Shown: one piece after another, positions 1 to 5,652 of the stretch
How positions within the stretch are numbered: the first letter of the stretch is position 1
Layout: every line of letters starts with the position of its first letter
Assembly: GCF_946222305.1 (NCBI RefSeq)
Contig: NZ_CAMIHZ010000054.1
Coordinates: 1-7,152, forward strand
DNA length: 7,152 nt
Direction of reading: 5' to 3'
DNA from: an uncultured Corynebacterium sp.
GTDB taxonomy: Bacteria > Actinomycetota > Actinomycetes > Mycobacteriales > Mycobacteriaceae
Program-made: the position numbers and the translations under genes
Notes under the pieces: model-generated
What the model was told of the DNA's origin: nothing
The model's database searches: none
What the model saw: the letters and a program-made list of their open reading frames with translations, nothing else

Positions 1-60
1 GTGACTCCAAGCCGGGCAAGCCAGGTGCTGGTGACTCCAAGCCGGGCAAGCCAGGCGCAG
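1..60 (+). repeat. 30-bp tandem repeat in the surface-protein stalk
   Basis: Bases 1-30 and 31-60 are two head-to-tail copies of a 30-bp unit differing at two positions (26 and 29 of the unit). Each encodes the ten residues DSKPGKPGAG. A partial third unit (GKPGTG) follows near 90. The array reaches the left window edge and probably continues upstream, so total copy number is unknown. Such in-frame repeats change copy number by slippage and alter stalk length. Confidence 0.9.
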
Positions 61-320
61 GCGACCAGGGTGGCAACACTGGCAAGCCAGGTACCGGTAA
101 CGCTGGTGATAACGGTGCTGCTAACCAGGGTGGTAACGCTGGTACCGGCACGACCGGTGGCGCGAACACTGGTGACAACGGTGCTGCCGACCAGGGCAAC
201 CGTGGTGGCCAGCTGGCAATGACCGGTGTATCCGGTGTGGCTGTCACCTTGGGTGCTGCTGTACTGGCACTGGTTGCAGGTGGCGCGCTGCTGGCACTGC
301 GTCGTCGCCGCGAGAGCTAA
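1..320 (+). CDS. C-terminal part of a repeat-rich surface protein with LAMTG sorting signal (5' end outside window)
   Basis: The reading frame starts at base 3 and runs 105 codons to a TAA at 318-320; the true start lies upstream of the window. The visible part opens with two copies of a decapeptide DSKPGKPGAG, then a Gly/Asn/Thr/Asp-rich low-complexity stretch to about residue 69 with two GDNGAA-type segments, which looks like an extended wall-spanning stalk. It ends as a cell-wall sorting signal: LAMTG at visible residues 71-75 (213-227), a hydrophobic span at about 78-99, and RRRRES at the very end. Known of the family: class E sortases of high-GC Gram-positive bacteria favour LAxTG rather than LPxTG, so covalent attachment to peptidoglycan is the expected fate. 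The N-terminal functional domain is not visible, so adhesin, enzyme or scaffold cannot be told apart. Codon use fits a normal resident gene. Confidence 0.85.
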   Translation, partial: DSKPGKPGAGDSKPGKPGAGDQGGNTGKPGTGNAGDNGAANQGGNAGTGTTGGANTGDNGAADQGNRGGQLAMTGVSGVAVTLGAAVLALVAGGALLALRRRRES

Positions 321-334
321 CCACTCTCCAAAAC

Positions 335-589
335 TCACCCCGGCTTGAGTTTGACGAAGATCGCTCGCTGGGGTGACACCCGCCGGCAAACTCTGGCTCC
401 ACAACACCGGAAGTTTTCAAGAGTTTGCATGCGGGACGCCCCAAGGTTCGGAAACGGGCAGCTGATCCCACACAAGGGAAGCGCTGCCCCTCGCCGCGAA
501 AACTAGGGGATAGGTGCTTCTTCGATAGACGAGACGAAGTAACGCAACGCTCAAGAGGGACTCACGTCAAAAACGTGGGTCCCTCTTTT
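335..589 (+). ncRNA. candidate structured RNA or structured 3' UTR ending in a terminator
   Basis: Beginning 14 nt after the stop codon of the surface protein, four successive helices can be read on the plus strand. TCACCCC 335-341 pairs with GGGGTGA 370-376. CCCGC 379-383 pairs with GCGGG 431-435, and stacked inside it GCAAACTC 386-393 pairs perfectly with GAGTTTGC 421-428. GGGCAGC 456-462 pairs with GCTGCCC 483-489, with an inner TCCC/GGGA. The last is the terminator hairpin at 553-587. CCCCT 487-491 can alternatively pair with AGGGG 505-509, which competes with the third helix. No gene follows on this strand for 1.6 kb, so a cis-acting riboswitch for a downstream gene is unlikely. A 3' UTR-derived or free-standing small RNA fits better. 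I do not recognise an Rfam family; a stretch near 456-466 loosely recalls the c-di-AMP (ydaO) riboswitch tail, but the GGGGGAACC core motif is missing. Confidence 0.45.
553..589 (+). terminator. intrinsic terminator
   Basis: A 15-bp stem (553-567 with 573-587, a single G-T wobble) closes a 5-nt CAAAA loop and runs into a short T tract (TCTTTTG). The T tract lies only on the plus-strand side, so it terminates transcripts coming from the surface-protein gene or the structured region at 335-550. It may also dampen minus-strand read-through from the gene ending at 778. Confidence 0.85.
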
Positions 590-777
590 GTATCTGTAAC
601 CAGATGATCCGCACTACAGGGAAATCGTGTGTAGGAGTAAAAGGGTCCTCAACAGCTCGCTTCATACTGATTAGCGCAGACGCTCTGCCAAGGCGATCGT
701 GAACATTCCGTAGGGCGATCGGGGTTGCTCTGTAAGAACGCGCATGGTGCGAGACCCTGAACTGAGCGTAATTTCGA
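590..777. other. intergenic spacer, no gene seen
   Basis: This stretch lies between the plus-strand terminator and the stop codon of the minus-strand gene. I see only small motifs: a short hairpin GCAGA-cgc-TCTGC (676-688) and two copies of GGCGATCG (692-699 and 714-721). No open frame with a plausible ribosome binding site is present, and no T-tailed terminator for the minus-strand gene could be identified. Confidence 0.5.
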
Positions 778-1773
778 TCAGCGCACCCGGATTGCCCAAT
801 CCAGAGGGCTGAACCTCATGGATCCACCCTCGGCAAGATGAATTACAAGCGTCTTAGATGTCTCGGGGCCAGTCTTGGATGCCTCTTGGTCATAGGATGT
901 TGCGGGATCATCAATGGCAATCCGCGCGTGGGTCCAGGTGTGGGTGGTGGCGGTGAGGTCGCGGCGTCGGAATGAAAAGACGACCAGCCAACGGCCGATG
1001 TAGACCAACGAACCGTCAGCACAACGAAACAGCCACTCCTGGCCGGGTAGGTCGCTGGAGGAGAGGGCAGACCAGTTGGGGCCGCTAAGGGTCGGCAGTA
1101 GCCCGCGTTCGATGTCAGCCAAGTCGGCGGGGAAGTCCGCAGCGGTGATCGATGTGACCACACCGAGGTGGTGGGGAATGTCGTTGTTGTCGACCAAAAC
1201 CAGCGGGTGGCTTACGCGACAGGAGCGAATGGTGCTGAACGTCCAAGCTGTCGGCTGCAGCGGTGGGGTAGTGGCGTGGTTGGAATCGTGGAGGCGGGGA
1301 GACTGGTTAGCTTCGGAATGCTTGTGGCGATCGCGGGACTGCCGAGCACGCTTCAAAGTGTGATTCTGGGACGAAGTCGTAGTCCCCTTCGCCCTACGAA
1401 CGGGGGTGGAAGGGGGTGATTGATTTATAGGGAAAATTAACTTTTGCGCCCGCCTTCTATTGCGACTCGTATATGCGGAATTGCCCGCGAGGGGCAGAAT
1501 AGTTGCCGAATGATGCGCCAAAATGACCCTCCGCGAGGGGTTTGTCGTTTCGACGGTGAAGGTGCGATGGGTGAGGTTGGCGTCGGTAATAAAACCAGGG
1601 TGAGTGGCCAGGCGGTGTCGCAAGAGGGCCGAGAAATCCTCATCGGTGCTGGTGGGAGACATTCCGGCGGCCTGAAGCTCATGTAATAAGCGTGGCAAGG
1701 GCAGATTGGGTTGCGCTTCCCAGGCAGCTTGTAGTTCTGCGATGAGGGCGGGAATACGAGTGGGGTCCTTCAC
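778..1773 (-). CDS. unrecognised 331-aa protein, two conserved-looking parts joined by a basic linker
   Basis: Not recognised. The open frame runs up to a TTG at 1975-1977 (399 aa), but I prefer the GTG at 1771-1773 (331 aa). Upstream of it the codons become AT-rich and unlike the rest, a good -10 element (TATATT) lies inside the extension, and the protein then begins KDPTRIP. That opening (D-P-x-R-I, then Trp 18, then PNLPL at 22-26 and TDEDF at 43-47 before another Leu-rich helix) resembles from memory a group of short bacterial proteins of unknown function with a helical DPxRI...W...P-x-L-x-L pattern. Residues about 98-175 form a Ser/Thr/Arg/His/Lys-rich, probably disordered linker. Residues about 180-331 have alternating hydrophobic and charged stretches (LVYIGRWLVVFSF; LVIHLAEGGSMRF) that suggest a beta-rich domain. 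There is no signal peptide and no membrane span, so it is probably cytoplasmic. The ribosome binding site is weak for either start. The gene stands alone, divergent from the Ig-like surface protein. Confidence 0.6.
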   Translation of the reverse strand: MKDPTRIPALIAELQAAWEAQPNLPLPRLLHELQAAGMSPTSTDEDFSALLRHRLATHPGFITDANLTHRTFTVETTNPSRRVILAHHSATILPLAGNSAYTSRNRRRAQKLIFPINQSPPSTPVRRAKGTTTSSQNHTLKRARQSRDRHKHSEANQSPRLHDSNHATTPPLQPTAWTFSTIRSCRVSHPLVLVDNNDIPHHLGVVTSITAADFPADLADIERGLLPTLSGPNWSALSSSDLPGQEWLFRCADGSLVYIGRWLVVFSFRRRDLTATTHTWTHARIAIDDPATSYDQEASKTGPETSKTLVIHLAEGGSMRFSPLDWAIRVR

Positions 1774-1869
1774 GTTGACCCATCTTAGAAGGTGGAAAAA
1801 ATTAACCCCGGGTATTGCTGAATTTCGGGGACTAGAAATAAGCTGTCCCAGCGGATGGCTAGCATCAGA

Positions 1870-1875
1870 AATATA
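1870..1875 (-). promoter_or_regulatory. -10 promoter element for the minus-strand gene
   Basis: On the minus strand 1870-1875 reads TATATT, five of six matches to the consensus -10 and in the AT-rich part upstream of the GTG at 1773. No convincing -35 is seen, which is common in corynebacteria. The implied leader is roughly 90 nt and would contain the inverted repeat CCCCG/CGGGG at 1806-1830. If real, it argues against the upstream TTG start at 1977. Confidence 0.35.
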
Positions 1876-2072
1876 AAAACGCCTGTCGAGGAACCTTAGT
1901 GTAAGCTTTGAAATGAGTAAAGTTGATAAAGGAATCGCTTCGCGACCGCCTTGGGTTTTGATCAAATTCTTCGGCAATCTATCGAGGGCTAGTGGGGAAA
2001 ACCGCTAGTCATGATACAAGCAGAGATTTAGTTCGCGGGTAAGCTTCCGCGTGTGCCGAAGACTAAGCGATA

Positions 2073-2100
2073 TTGTTTTGGCGTGGCGCTTTGTTATTAT
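2073..2100 (+). promoter_or_regulatory. candidate promoter of the Ig-like surface protein
   Basis: TTGTTT at 2073-2078 and TATTAT at 2095-2100 are spaced by 16 nt and lie in the most AT-rich part of the divergent region. The -10 matches the consensus at five of six positions; the -35 matches only its first three. The predicted transcript would have a leader of about 100 nt containing the palindrome at 2123-2135. Confidence 0.4.
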
Positions 2101-2122
2101 TGTTTATCTCAATTTATCCAGA

Positions 2123-2135
2123 TCTGTTGAACAGA
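2123..2135. promoter_or_regulatory. 13-nt perfect palindrome, possible operator
   Basis: TCTGTT-G-AACAGA is a perfect inverted repeat with a single central base, about 22 nt downstream of the candidate -10 at 2095-2100 and 73 nt before the start codon. The size and symmetry fit a dimeric transcription-factor site placed to block elongation or initiation. I do not assign it to a known regulator. Confidence 0.3.
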
Positions 2136-2192
2136 ACCTGCTGTGGGATCGCTGCCATGGTTCATCGAATGCGATGGCTAGGGCTTTACGTT

Positions 2193-2200
2193 AAAGGAAG
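2193..2200 (+). promoter_or_regulatory. ribosome binding site deciding the 2209 start
   Basis: AAAGGAAG ends 8 nt before the ATG at 2209. The other candidate, ATG at 2287 (Met27), sits directly before the RR-containing hydrophobic core of the signal peptide but has no comparable Shine-Dalgarno sequence. The upstream start is therefore preferred even though it gives an unusually long signal-peptide n-region. Confidence 0.65.
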
Positions 2201-2208
2201 TTAGCCGA

Positions 2209-3999
2209 ATGGAAGGCAACAACTACATCGCGGAATGTTCCGCGAGCGCGACTGCCGGTGCGGTGGCGCGTCCGGCCCGAGGGTTCATGCGCCGCGCCGT
2301 GGTTGGCCTTGCCATGTCCACAGCGCTGGTTGGGGGAGCGTCCCTGGCGCCTGCGATGATGCCGGTAACGATCGCTCAAGAAACCGGGAACGTCGCGGCC
2401 CCAGCCAATAACCTTGCAACCCCACAGGATCAGGCTGGAACCCAGGGTGCCACCAACGGCGCTGCGTCCGAACAGGTTGCCCTCACTGTCCTGGAAGGTC
2501 GCGCGATTACGCCCGTCACCATCAGTGTGAAGGGCTTTGCAGAGGGCACCACCGCCCGCCTGGACGGGCTGCCACCGGGCATGAGCTACACCCCGGTACC
2601 CGTTGCGGCTGGCTCCAAGACCAGCCAATCTGTCCTGACGGGCACCCCTACCCAGACTGGGTTCTTCGAGGTCAGGGCAGTCGCCGTCGATAGCAACAGC
2701 CGGGAAATCTTCAACGCCAACGGCCAGCCTATCTTCGAGACCTTCACCATTCGCGTGATCCCCGTCGAAGTCACGCTGCAAGCCACCCCCTCCACCCAGA
2801 CCGTTGAGGTCGGCCAGCCCATCATTCCGGTGCTGATCACCGCTGGTAAGGGCTTTTCTGTAACCGACGCCACCTTCGACCCGTCCACGCTTCCCCCAGG
2901 AGTCACGATGAATCCGCAGACGGGGCAGCTGCAGGGCACCGCGAATGTGGCGGGGCGCTACGTCACGGAATTTCGCCTCCACGACGAGCCTTCGGGCAAG
3001 AGTGCCACGGCGATAGTTAAGTTTGACGTGCGCGAGGCGGTGTCGACAACAGAACCAACCGAGTCGACGACCGCAGAACCGACGGCAAAGCCCACTGAGC
3101 CGCAACCACCAGTGCCGACTGAGGACACTGCAAAGCCGACAGAGGATACGGTTACCGCGACTGAGAGCACTGCTGCGCCGACGACGGAACCCATCACAGA
3201 CAATCCGCAGCCAACAGATGCAACCGAGCCTACGGAAACCCCGAGCCAGCAACCCACGGAAACCGCTGAGCCTGATATTCCGTGGCCCGAACCGAACAGT
3301 GGGCCGGACGATCCGGTCATAACGCCATCGGCAACCGCCGACCGTCCGCCTAGCGAGGACCCGCCGAAGAACGGCCCAGCTCCTCAAGATGGGGCGCAGC
3401 AGGATGCCCCGCAACCTCCGGAAAACGAGCTGCCCCCTCAGACACAGCCGCGTCCGCAGGATCAGCGAAATCACTCGGTTCCGCAGGACCAACCGCAGCA
3501 ACAGGGTCAGCAAAGCCGGCCGGCTCCGCAGGGGCAGTCGCGCCCACAGGGCCAGCTGGCACCGCAAAGCCAGAACCAGCCGCAGCGGAACCAGTCTGCT
3601 CCGCAATCAACCAGTCCGCGCATCGAGATCCGTGCGGCAGGTTTCATCGGCGCCGATGAGCGGAACCTGCTTGGTCGCCTGACCGCCCGGCTTTCGCAAG
3701 AGCCGCAAGCGCAAGCCGGTGAGCAGCCCCAGGCCCAAGCCCCGGTACCCGAAGGTGGTCGCCCCATCGGGGACTTCGGCCCTGGCAGGGGTTCTGGTAG
3801 CTCGAAACCCGACGCCAACGGGCAGTCCGATGACGGTTCCCAGTTGAGCAATGAGGCCTATGGATACCCCGGTGCTTCCGCTGGTTCCCGCGGACCGGTG
3901 CACTTGGATAATGGCGAAAGCCTGGCCGCGGTTGCCGCGACCGTGGCAGTCACCCTCGTGGCGGGTGGGACGCTGTTGAACCTCCGCCGTCGCCTATAA
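2209..3999 (+). CDS. secreted, membrane-anchored surface protein with two putative Ig-like domains and a long Pro-rich stalk
   Basis: This 596-aa protein is exported: a long n-region, then MRRAVVGLA from Met27 and a hydrophobic core, with likely cleavage after Ala49 or Ala56. Two related beta-type domains follow, at about 89-184 and 186-274. Each has an LPPG turn (121-124 and 228-231) followed by a G-T-P/A-x-x-x-G strand (LTGTPTQTG; LQGTANVAG), the hallmark of putative Ig (He_PIG-like) domains of bacterial surface proteins. Residues 278-372 are Thr/Pro/Glu-rich, 383-468 Gln/Pro-rich with PQGQ/PQDQ units, and 512-562 Gly/Ser-rich: together a flexible stalk through the cell envelope. The C-terminus has a hydrophobic span at 572-590 and RRR at 593-595. 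Its end (VAGGTLLNLRRRL) is nearly that of the LAMTG protein at 1-320, but where the sorting motif should be there is only LDNGE (566-570). Membrane retention without sortase cleavage is the simplest reading. An adhesin or envelope scaffold is possible; no enzymatic motif is seen. Confidence 0.85.
   Translation: MEGNNYIAECSASATAGAVARPARGFMRRAVVGLAMSTALVGGASLAPAMMPVTIAQETGNVAAPANNLATPQDQAGTQGATNGAASEQVALTVLEGRAITPVTISVKGFAEGTTARLDGLPPGMSYTPVPVAAGSKTSQSVLTGTPTQTGFFEVRAVAVDSNSREIFNANGQPIFETFTIRVIPVEVTLQATPSTQTVEVGQPIIPVLITAGKGFSVTDATFDPSTLPPGVTMNPQTGQLQGTANVAGRYVTEFRLHDEPSGKSATAIVKFDVREAVSTTEPTESTTAEPTAKPTEPQPPVPTEDTAKPTEDTVTATESTAAPTTEPITDNPQPTDATEPTETPSQQPTETAEPDIPWPEPNSGPDDPVITPSATADRPPSEDPPKNGPAPQDGAQQDAPQPPENELPPQTQPRPQDQRNHSVPQDQPQQQGQQSRPAPQGQSRPQGQLAPQSQNQPQRNQSAPQSTSPRIEIRAAGFIGADERNLLGRLTARLSQEPQAQAGEQPQAQAPVPEGGRPIGDFGPGRGSGSSKPDANGQSDDGSQLSNEAYGYPGASAGSRGPVHLDNGESLAAVAATVAVTLVAGGTLLNLRRRL
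3355..3612 (+). repeat. low-complexity Gln/Pro coding tract
   Basis: This part of the Ig-like protein is a degenerate run of CCGCAG, CAGGGTCAG and CAACCG-type hexamers encoding Pro-Gln, Gln-Gly-Gln and Pro-Gln-Asp-Gln units (residues about 383-468). The units are imperfect and irregularly spaced, so this is compositional rather than a clean tandem array. Its skew leaves long open frames on the opposite strand that are not genes. Confidence 0.6.
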
Positions 4000-4006
4000 G
4001 GTCGCG

Positions 4007-4085
4007 AGTTCGCCTGGCTGCCTGCGTTGCTGAGTCCGTACCTAGGTGCTCGCAAGTGTGCCTTGGTGCACTCTCTAGGCGAACT
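4007..4085. terminator. candidate bidirectional terminator between convergent genes
   Basis: The 100-base gap between the convergent Ig-like gene and pat holds a 9-bp inverted repeat, AGTTCGCCT (4007-4015) with AGGCGAACT (4077-4085). Inside it is a near-palindromic hairpin at 4055-4072, where AGTG pairs with CACT and the inner pairs include G-T wobbles. No T tract is present on either side, so terminator function is inferred mainly from position. Confidence 0.3.
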
Positions 4086-4099
4086 TCGGGATTACCTCT

Positions 4100-5296
4100 C
4101 TAGACGAATTCCGGCAGCACCTTTTTCAACGCGGCGATGAGGCGTTCCGTCTCCTCCTCGTTCGTGACCGTCACGCGCACGCCTTCACCTAGGAAGCAAC
4201 GCGCCACGATGCCCTCGTCCTTCATGGCTTCGTCGAACCGCTGCGCGTCATCACCCAAGGGAAGCCACACGAAATTGGCCTGGCTCGGCACGGCAAGGCT
4301 GACTGACCGCGATCCGTTTGTCTCGGCTCGCCCAGCGGACCGTGGCTCGCTCGCCTCGGCGGTGGTCTCTGCAGAAGCTGCCCCATCAGAGCCGGTCTCC
4401 CCATCGGTGTCGACCGCCCCATCGGCGCTGCACAACTCCGCGATGAGCCCTTCCACGCGAGCACGCTGAGCTACCGTCTCATCTACGCGCAGCATCAATT
4501 CACTCTGCGTCTCCAAGCTCGCCACGCCCGCCACCTGCGATAGCGCGTTCACGCCAAAGGGGATCCCCACCTTGTTCACGGCCTTGATGAATTCCGGTGC
4601 TCCCACCATGTACCCTAGGCGCAGTCCCGCCAACCCATAGGCCTTCGAGAATGTCCGGCACACCGCAAGATTCGGATACTCGGCCAACAGCGCATGCTGG
4701 TCAGGTTGGTCGACCCCGCGGTTGTACTCCACATAAGCCTCGTCCAACAACACCTGCACGTGTGCTGGGACGGAATCCAAGAATGTGCGCAGCTGGGCGT
4801 CGGTAATAGTAGTCCCCGAAGGATTGTTGGGGTTGCACACGAAGACTAACCGCGTGCGGTCAGTGATGGCCTGCGCCATCGCGGGGAGGTCGTGGCGATA
4901 ATCGGGCGTGAGTGGGACCTGCACTGGGGTGGCGCCGGCGATGCGCGAGAGGATTGGGTAGGCCTCGAAGGAACGCCAGGCGAAAATGACCTCGTCGCCC
5001 TGGGCGCAGGTCGCTTGGATCGACTGCAAGCACAGCGCCGACGAGCCATTGCCCAGCGCGATATTGTCTGTCGTGACAGCGTGCGAGTCCGTGCTGAACC
5101 ACTGTGCGATCTTTTCCCTCAGCGCGAAGCCACCCATATCTGGGTAGCGGTTGATGCCAGCGGCGGCCTCGGTGATCGCACGCGCCACAGAGGGCAGCGG
5201 GGCGAGGGTCGATTCGTTGGACGCCAACTTCAGCGCCCCTTCGATCGACGCGCCGGGGACGTAGGCGGGAAGGGAATTCAAATCAGAGCGGACCAT
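4100..5296 (-). CDS. pat: phenylalanine/aromatic amino acid aminotransferase (HisC2/Pat type)
   Basis: A PLP-dependent class I/II aminotransferase of the actinobacterial Pat (HisC2) group, transferring amino groups between aromatic amino acids (chiefly phenylalanine) and 2-oxo acids in the cytoplasm. The N-terminus (LPAYVPG...LKLASNEST), CNPNNPSG (154-161), DEAYVEY (185-191), FSKAYGLAGLRLGY with the Schiff-base Lys218 and phosphate-binding Arg226, PSQANFVWLPLG (337-348) and carboxylate-binding Arg374 in GVRVTVTNEEE are all present, so the enzyme should be active. It matches remembered M. tuberculosis Rv3772 almost throughout but is 398 aa instead of about 350. The excess is one insert, about residues 290-333, Asp/Glu/Ala/Ser/Thr-rich, just before the small-domain strand PSQANFVWLP. 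The start is the only plausible one: an in-frame TAA lies four codons upstream, and GGAG sits unusually close (2 nt) to the ATG. Monocistronic, convergent with the Ig-like gene. Histidinol-phosphate aminotransferase is the alternative, less likely from the VPG/FVWLPLG signature. Confidence 0.93.
   Translation of the reverse strand: MVRSDLNSLPAYVPGASIEGALKLASNESTLAPLPSVARAITEAAAGINRYPDMGGFALREKIAQWFSTDSHAVTTDNIALGNGSSALCLQSIQATCAQGDEVIFAWRSFEAYPILSRIAGATPVQVPLTPDYRHDLPAMAQAITDRTRLVFVCNPNNPSGTTITDAQLRTFLDSVPAHVQVLLDEAYVEYNRGVDQPDQHALLAEYPNLAVCRTFSKAYGLAGLRLGYMVGAPEFIKAVNKVGIPFGVNALSQVAGVASLETQSELMLRVDETVAQRARVEGLIAELCSADGAVDTDGETGSDGAASAETTAEASEPRSAGRAETNGSRSVSLAVPSQANFVWLPLGDDAQRFDEAMKDEGIVARCFLGEGVRVTVTNEEETERLIAALKKVLPEFV
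4381..4434 (-). repeat. 18-bp tandem repeat inside pat
   Basis: CCCCATC(A/G)G recurs on the plus strand at 4381, 4399 and 4417, exactly 18 bp apart. On the coding strand this gives three in-frame hexapeptides beginning x-D-G (ADGAVD, TDGETG, SDGAAS; residues 291-308). The first nine bases of each unit are conserved and the rest have diverged. This is a small expansion that explains part of the extra length of this Pat protein. Confidence 0.75.
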
Positions 5297-5360
5297 TGCT
5301 CCAGCTTATCGCCTTGCCCGGCAGGTCGCGGCCGTTTCCTCGCCGAGGCCTTCACGGGTT

Positions 5361-5380
5361 CGCCCCATGCTCCTGGGGTG
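5361..5380. other. small inverted repeat upstream of pat
   Basis: CGCCCCA (5361-5367) pairs with TGGGGTG (5374-5380), with one G-T wobble and a 6-nt loop. It lies about 65 nt upstream of the pat start in the 206-base gap shared with tRNA-Ser, so it would fold in the pat 5' leader if transcription starts above it. No attenuator-like alternative pairing or leader peptide was seen. Confidence 0.25.
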
Positions 5381-5451
5381 CGGTTCTTATGGGGAGGGCG
5401 ACGATTTGGGGACGGCTGGTTTCCTGTGTAGGCTTATGCCGTCGAAACTGA

Positions 5452-5480
5452 TTGGTTCGTCGTGCTTTTTCTTTTTTAGT
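5452..5480 (+). promoter_or_regulatory. candidate tRNA-Ser promoter
   Basis: TTGGTT (5452-5457) and TTTAGT (5475-5480) have a 17-nt spacer and would start transcription about 15 nt before the mature tRNA 5' end. An alternative pair with the same spacing, TTGGGG (5406-5411) and TAGGCT (5429-5434), would give a leader of about 60 nt. Both are imperfect matches. Confidence 0.35.
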
Positions 5481-5502
5481 TCGACGCCATCACGGTTCGA
5501 TT

Positions 5503-5587
5503 GGAGGCGTGCCAGAGCGGCCGAATGGGGCTCCCTGCTAAGGAGTTGTCCCTCCGGGGACCGCAGGTTCAAATCCTGTCGCCTCCG
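5503..5587 (+). tRNA. tRNA-Ser(GCT)
   Basis: The acceptor stem GGAGGCG (5503-5509) pairs with CGCCTCC (5580-5586), with discriminator G at 5587. The anticodon stem GCTCC/GGAGT encloses the loop CTGCTAA, giving anticodon GCT at 5537-5539, which reads serine AGC/AGU. A long variable arm (class II) and the T-arm GCAGG-TTCAAAT-CCTGT confirm a serine tRNA. At 85 nt the length is normal. The CCA end is not encoded (CAG follows) and must be added after transcription, as in other actinobacteria. It is transcribed divergently from pat and followed by its own terminator. Confidence 0.97.
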
Positions 5588-5609
5588 CAGAAAACCTTTA
5601 ACGGGTGCG

Positions 5610-5652
5610 AAGCGCCGGTTCTGACTGAGATGGTTGGGACCGGCGCTTTCGT
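5610..5652 (+). terminator. terminator of tRNA-Ser
   Basis: AAGCGCCGGT (5610-5619) and ACCGGCGCTT (5639-5648) form a perfect 10-bp stem with a 19-nt loop, followed by TCGTT. The stem is very GC-rich and begins 22 nt after the tRNA end. The T tract is short and interrupted by C, so termination may be incomplete. Confidence 0.6.

Larger units (their letters stand above)
1774..2208. other. AT-rich divergent intergenic control region
   Basis: About 435 bases separate the preferred start of the minus-strand gene from the Ig-like surface protein, with no supportable gene if the GTG start is right. It is clearly richer in A+T than the flanking genes. It holds the minus-strand -10 at 1870-1875, an inverted repeat CCCCG (1806-1810)/CGGGG (1826-1830), a plus-strand promoter candidate at 2073-2100, a 13-nt perfect palindrome at 2123-2135 and the ribosome binding site at 2193-2200. 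If the minus-strand gene instead starts at 1977, the noncoding part shrinks to 231 bases. Confidence 0.5.

Noticed and set aside
345..490. c-di-AMP (ydaO-type) riboswitch
   Set aside because: A GGGGTGA element and a CAGCTGA stretch are faintly similar, but the conserved GGGGGAACC motif is absent and no gene follows on the strand, so I kept only the neutral call of a structured RNA.
425..607. 60-codon open frame in the structured intergenic region
   Set aside because: It runs through the hairpins and the terminator stem, so it is more likely part of a noncoding RNA.
1076..1419. Two plus-strand open frames opposite the minus-strand hypothetical gene
   Set aside because: They overlap each other and the longer minus-strand frame, show no recognisable motif and have no clear ribosome binding site.
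2191..3606. 471-codon open frame on the minus strand opposite the Ig-like protein
   Set aside because: It is an antisense shadow made by the Pro/Gln/Thr-rich composition of the real gene. The product is a Leu/Arg-rich sequence without domains, and the plus-strand gene has a signal peptide, recognisable domains and a good ribosome binding site.
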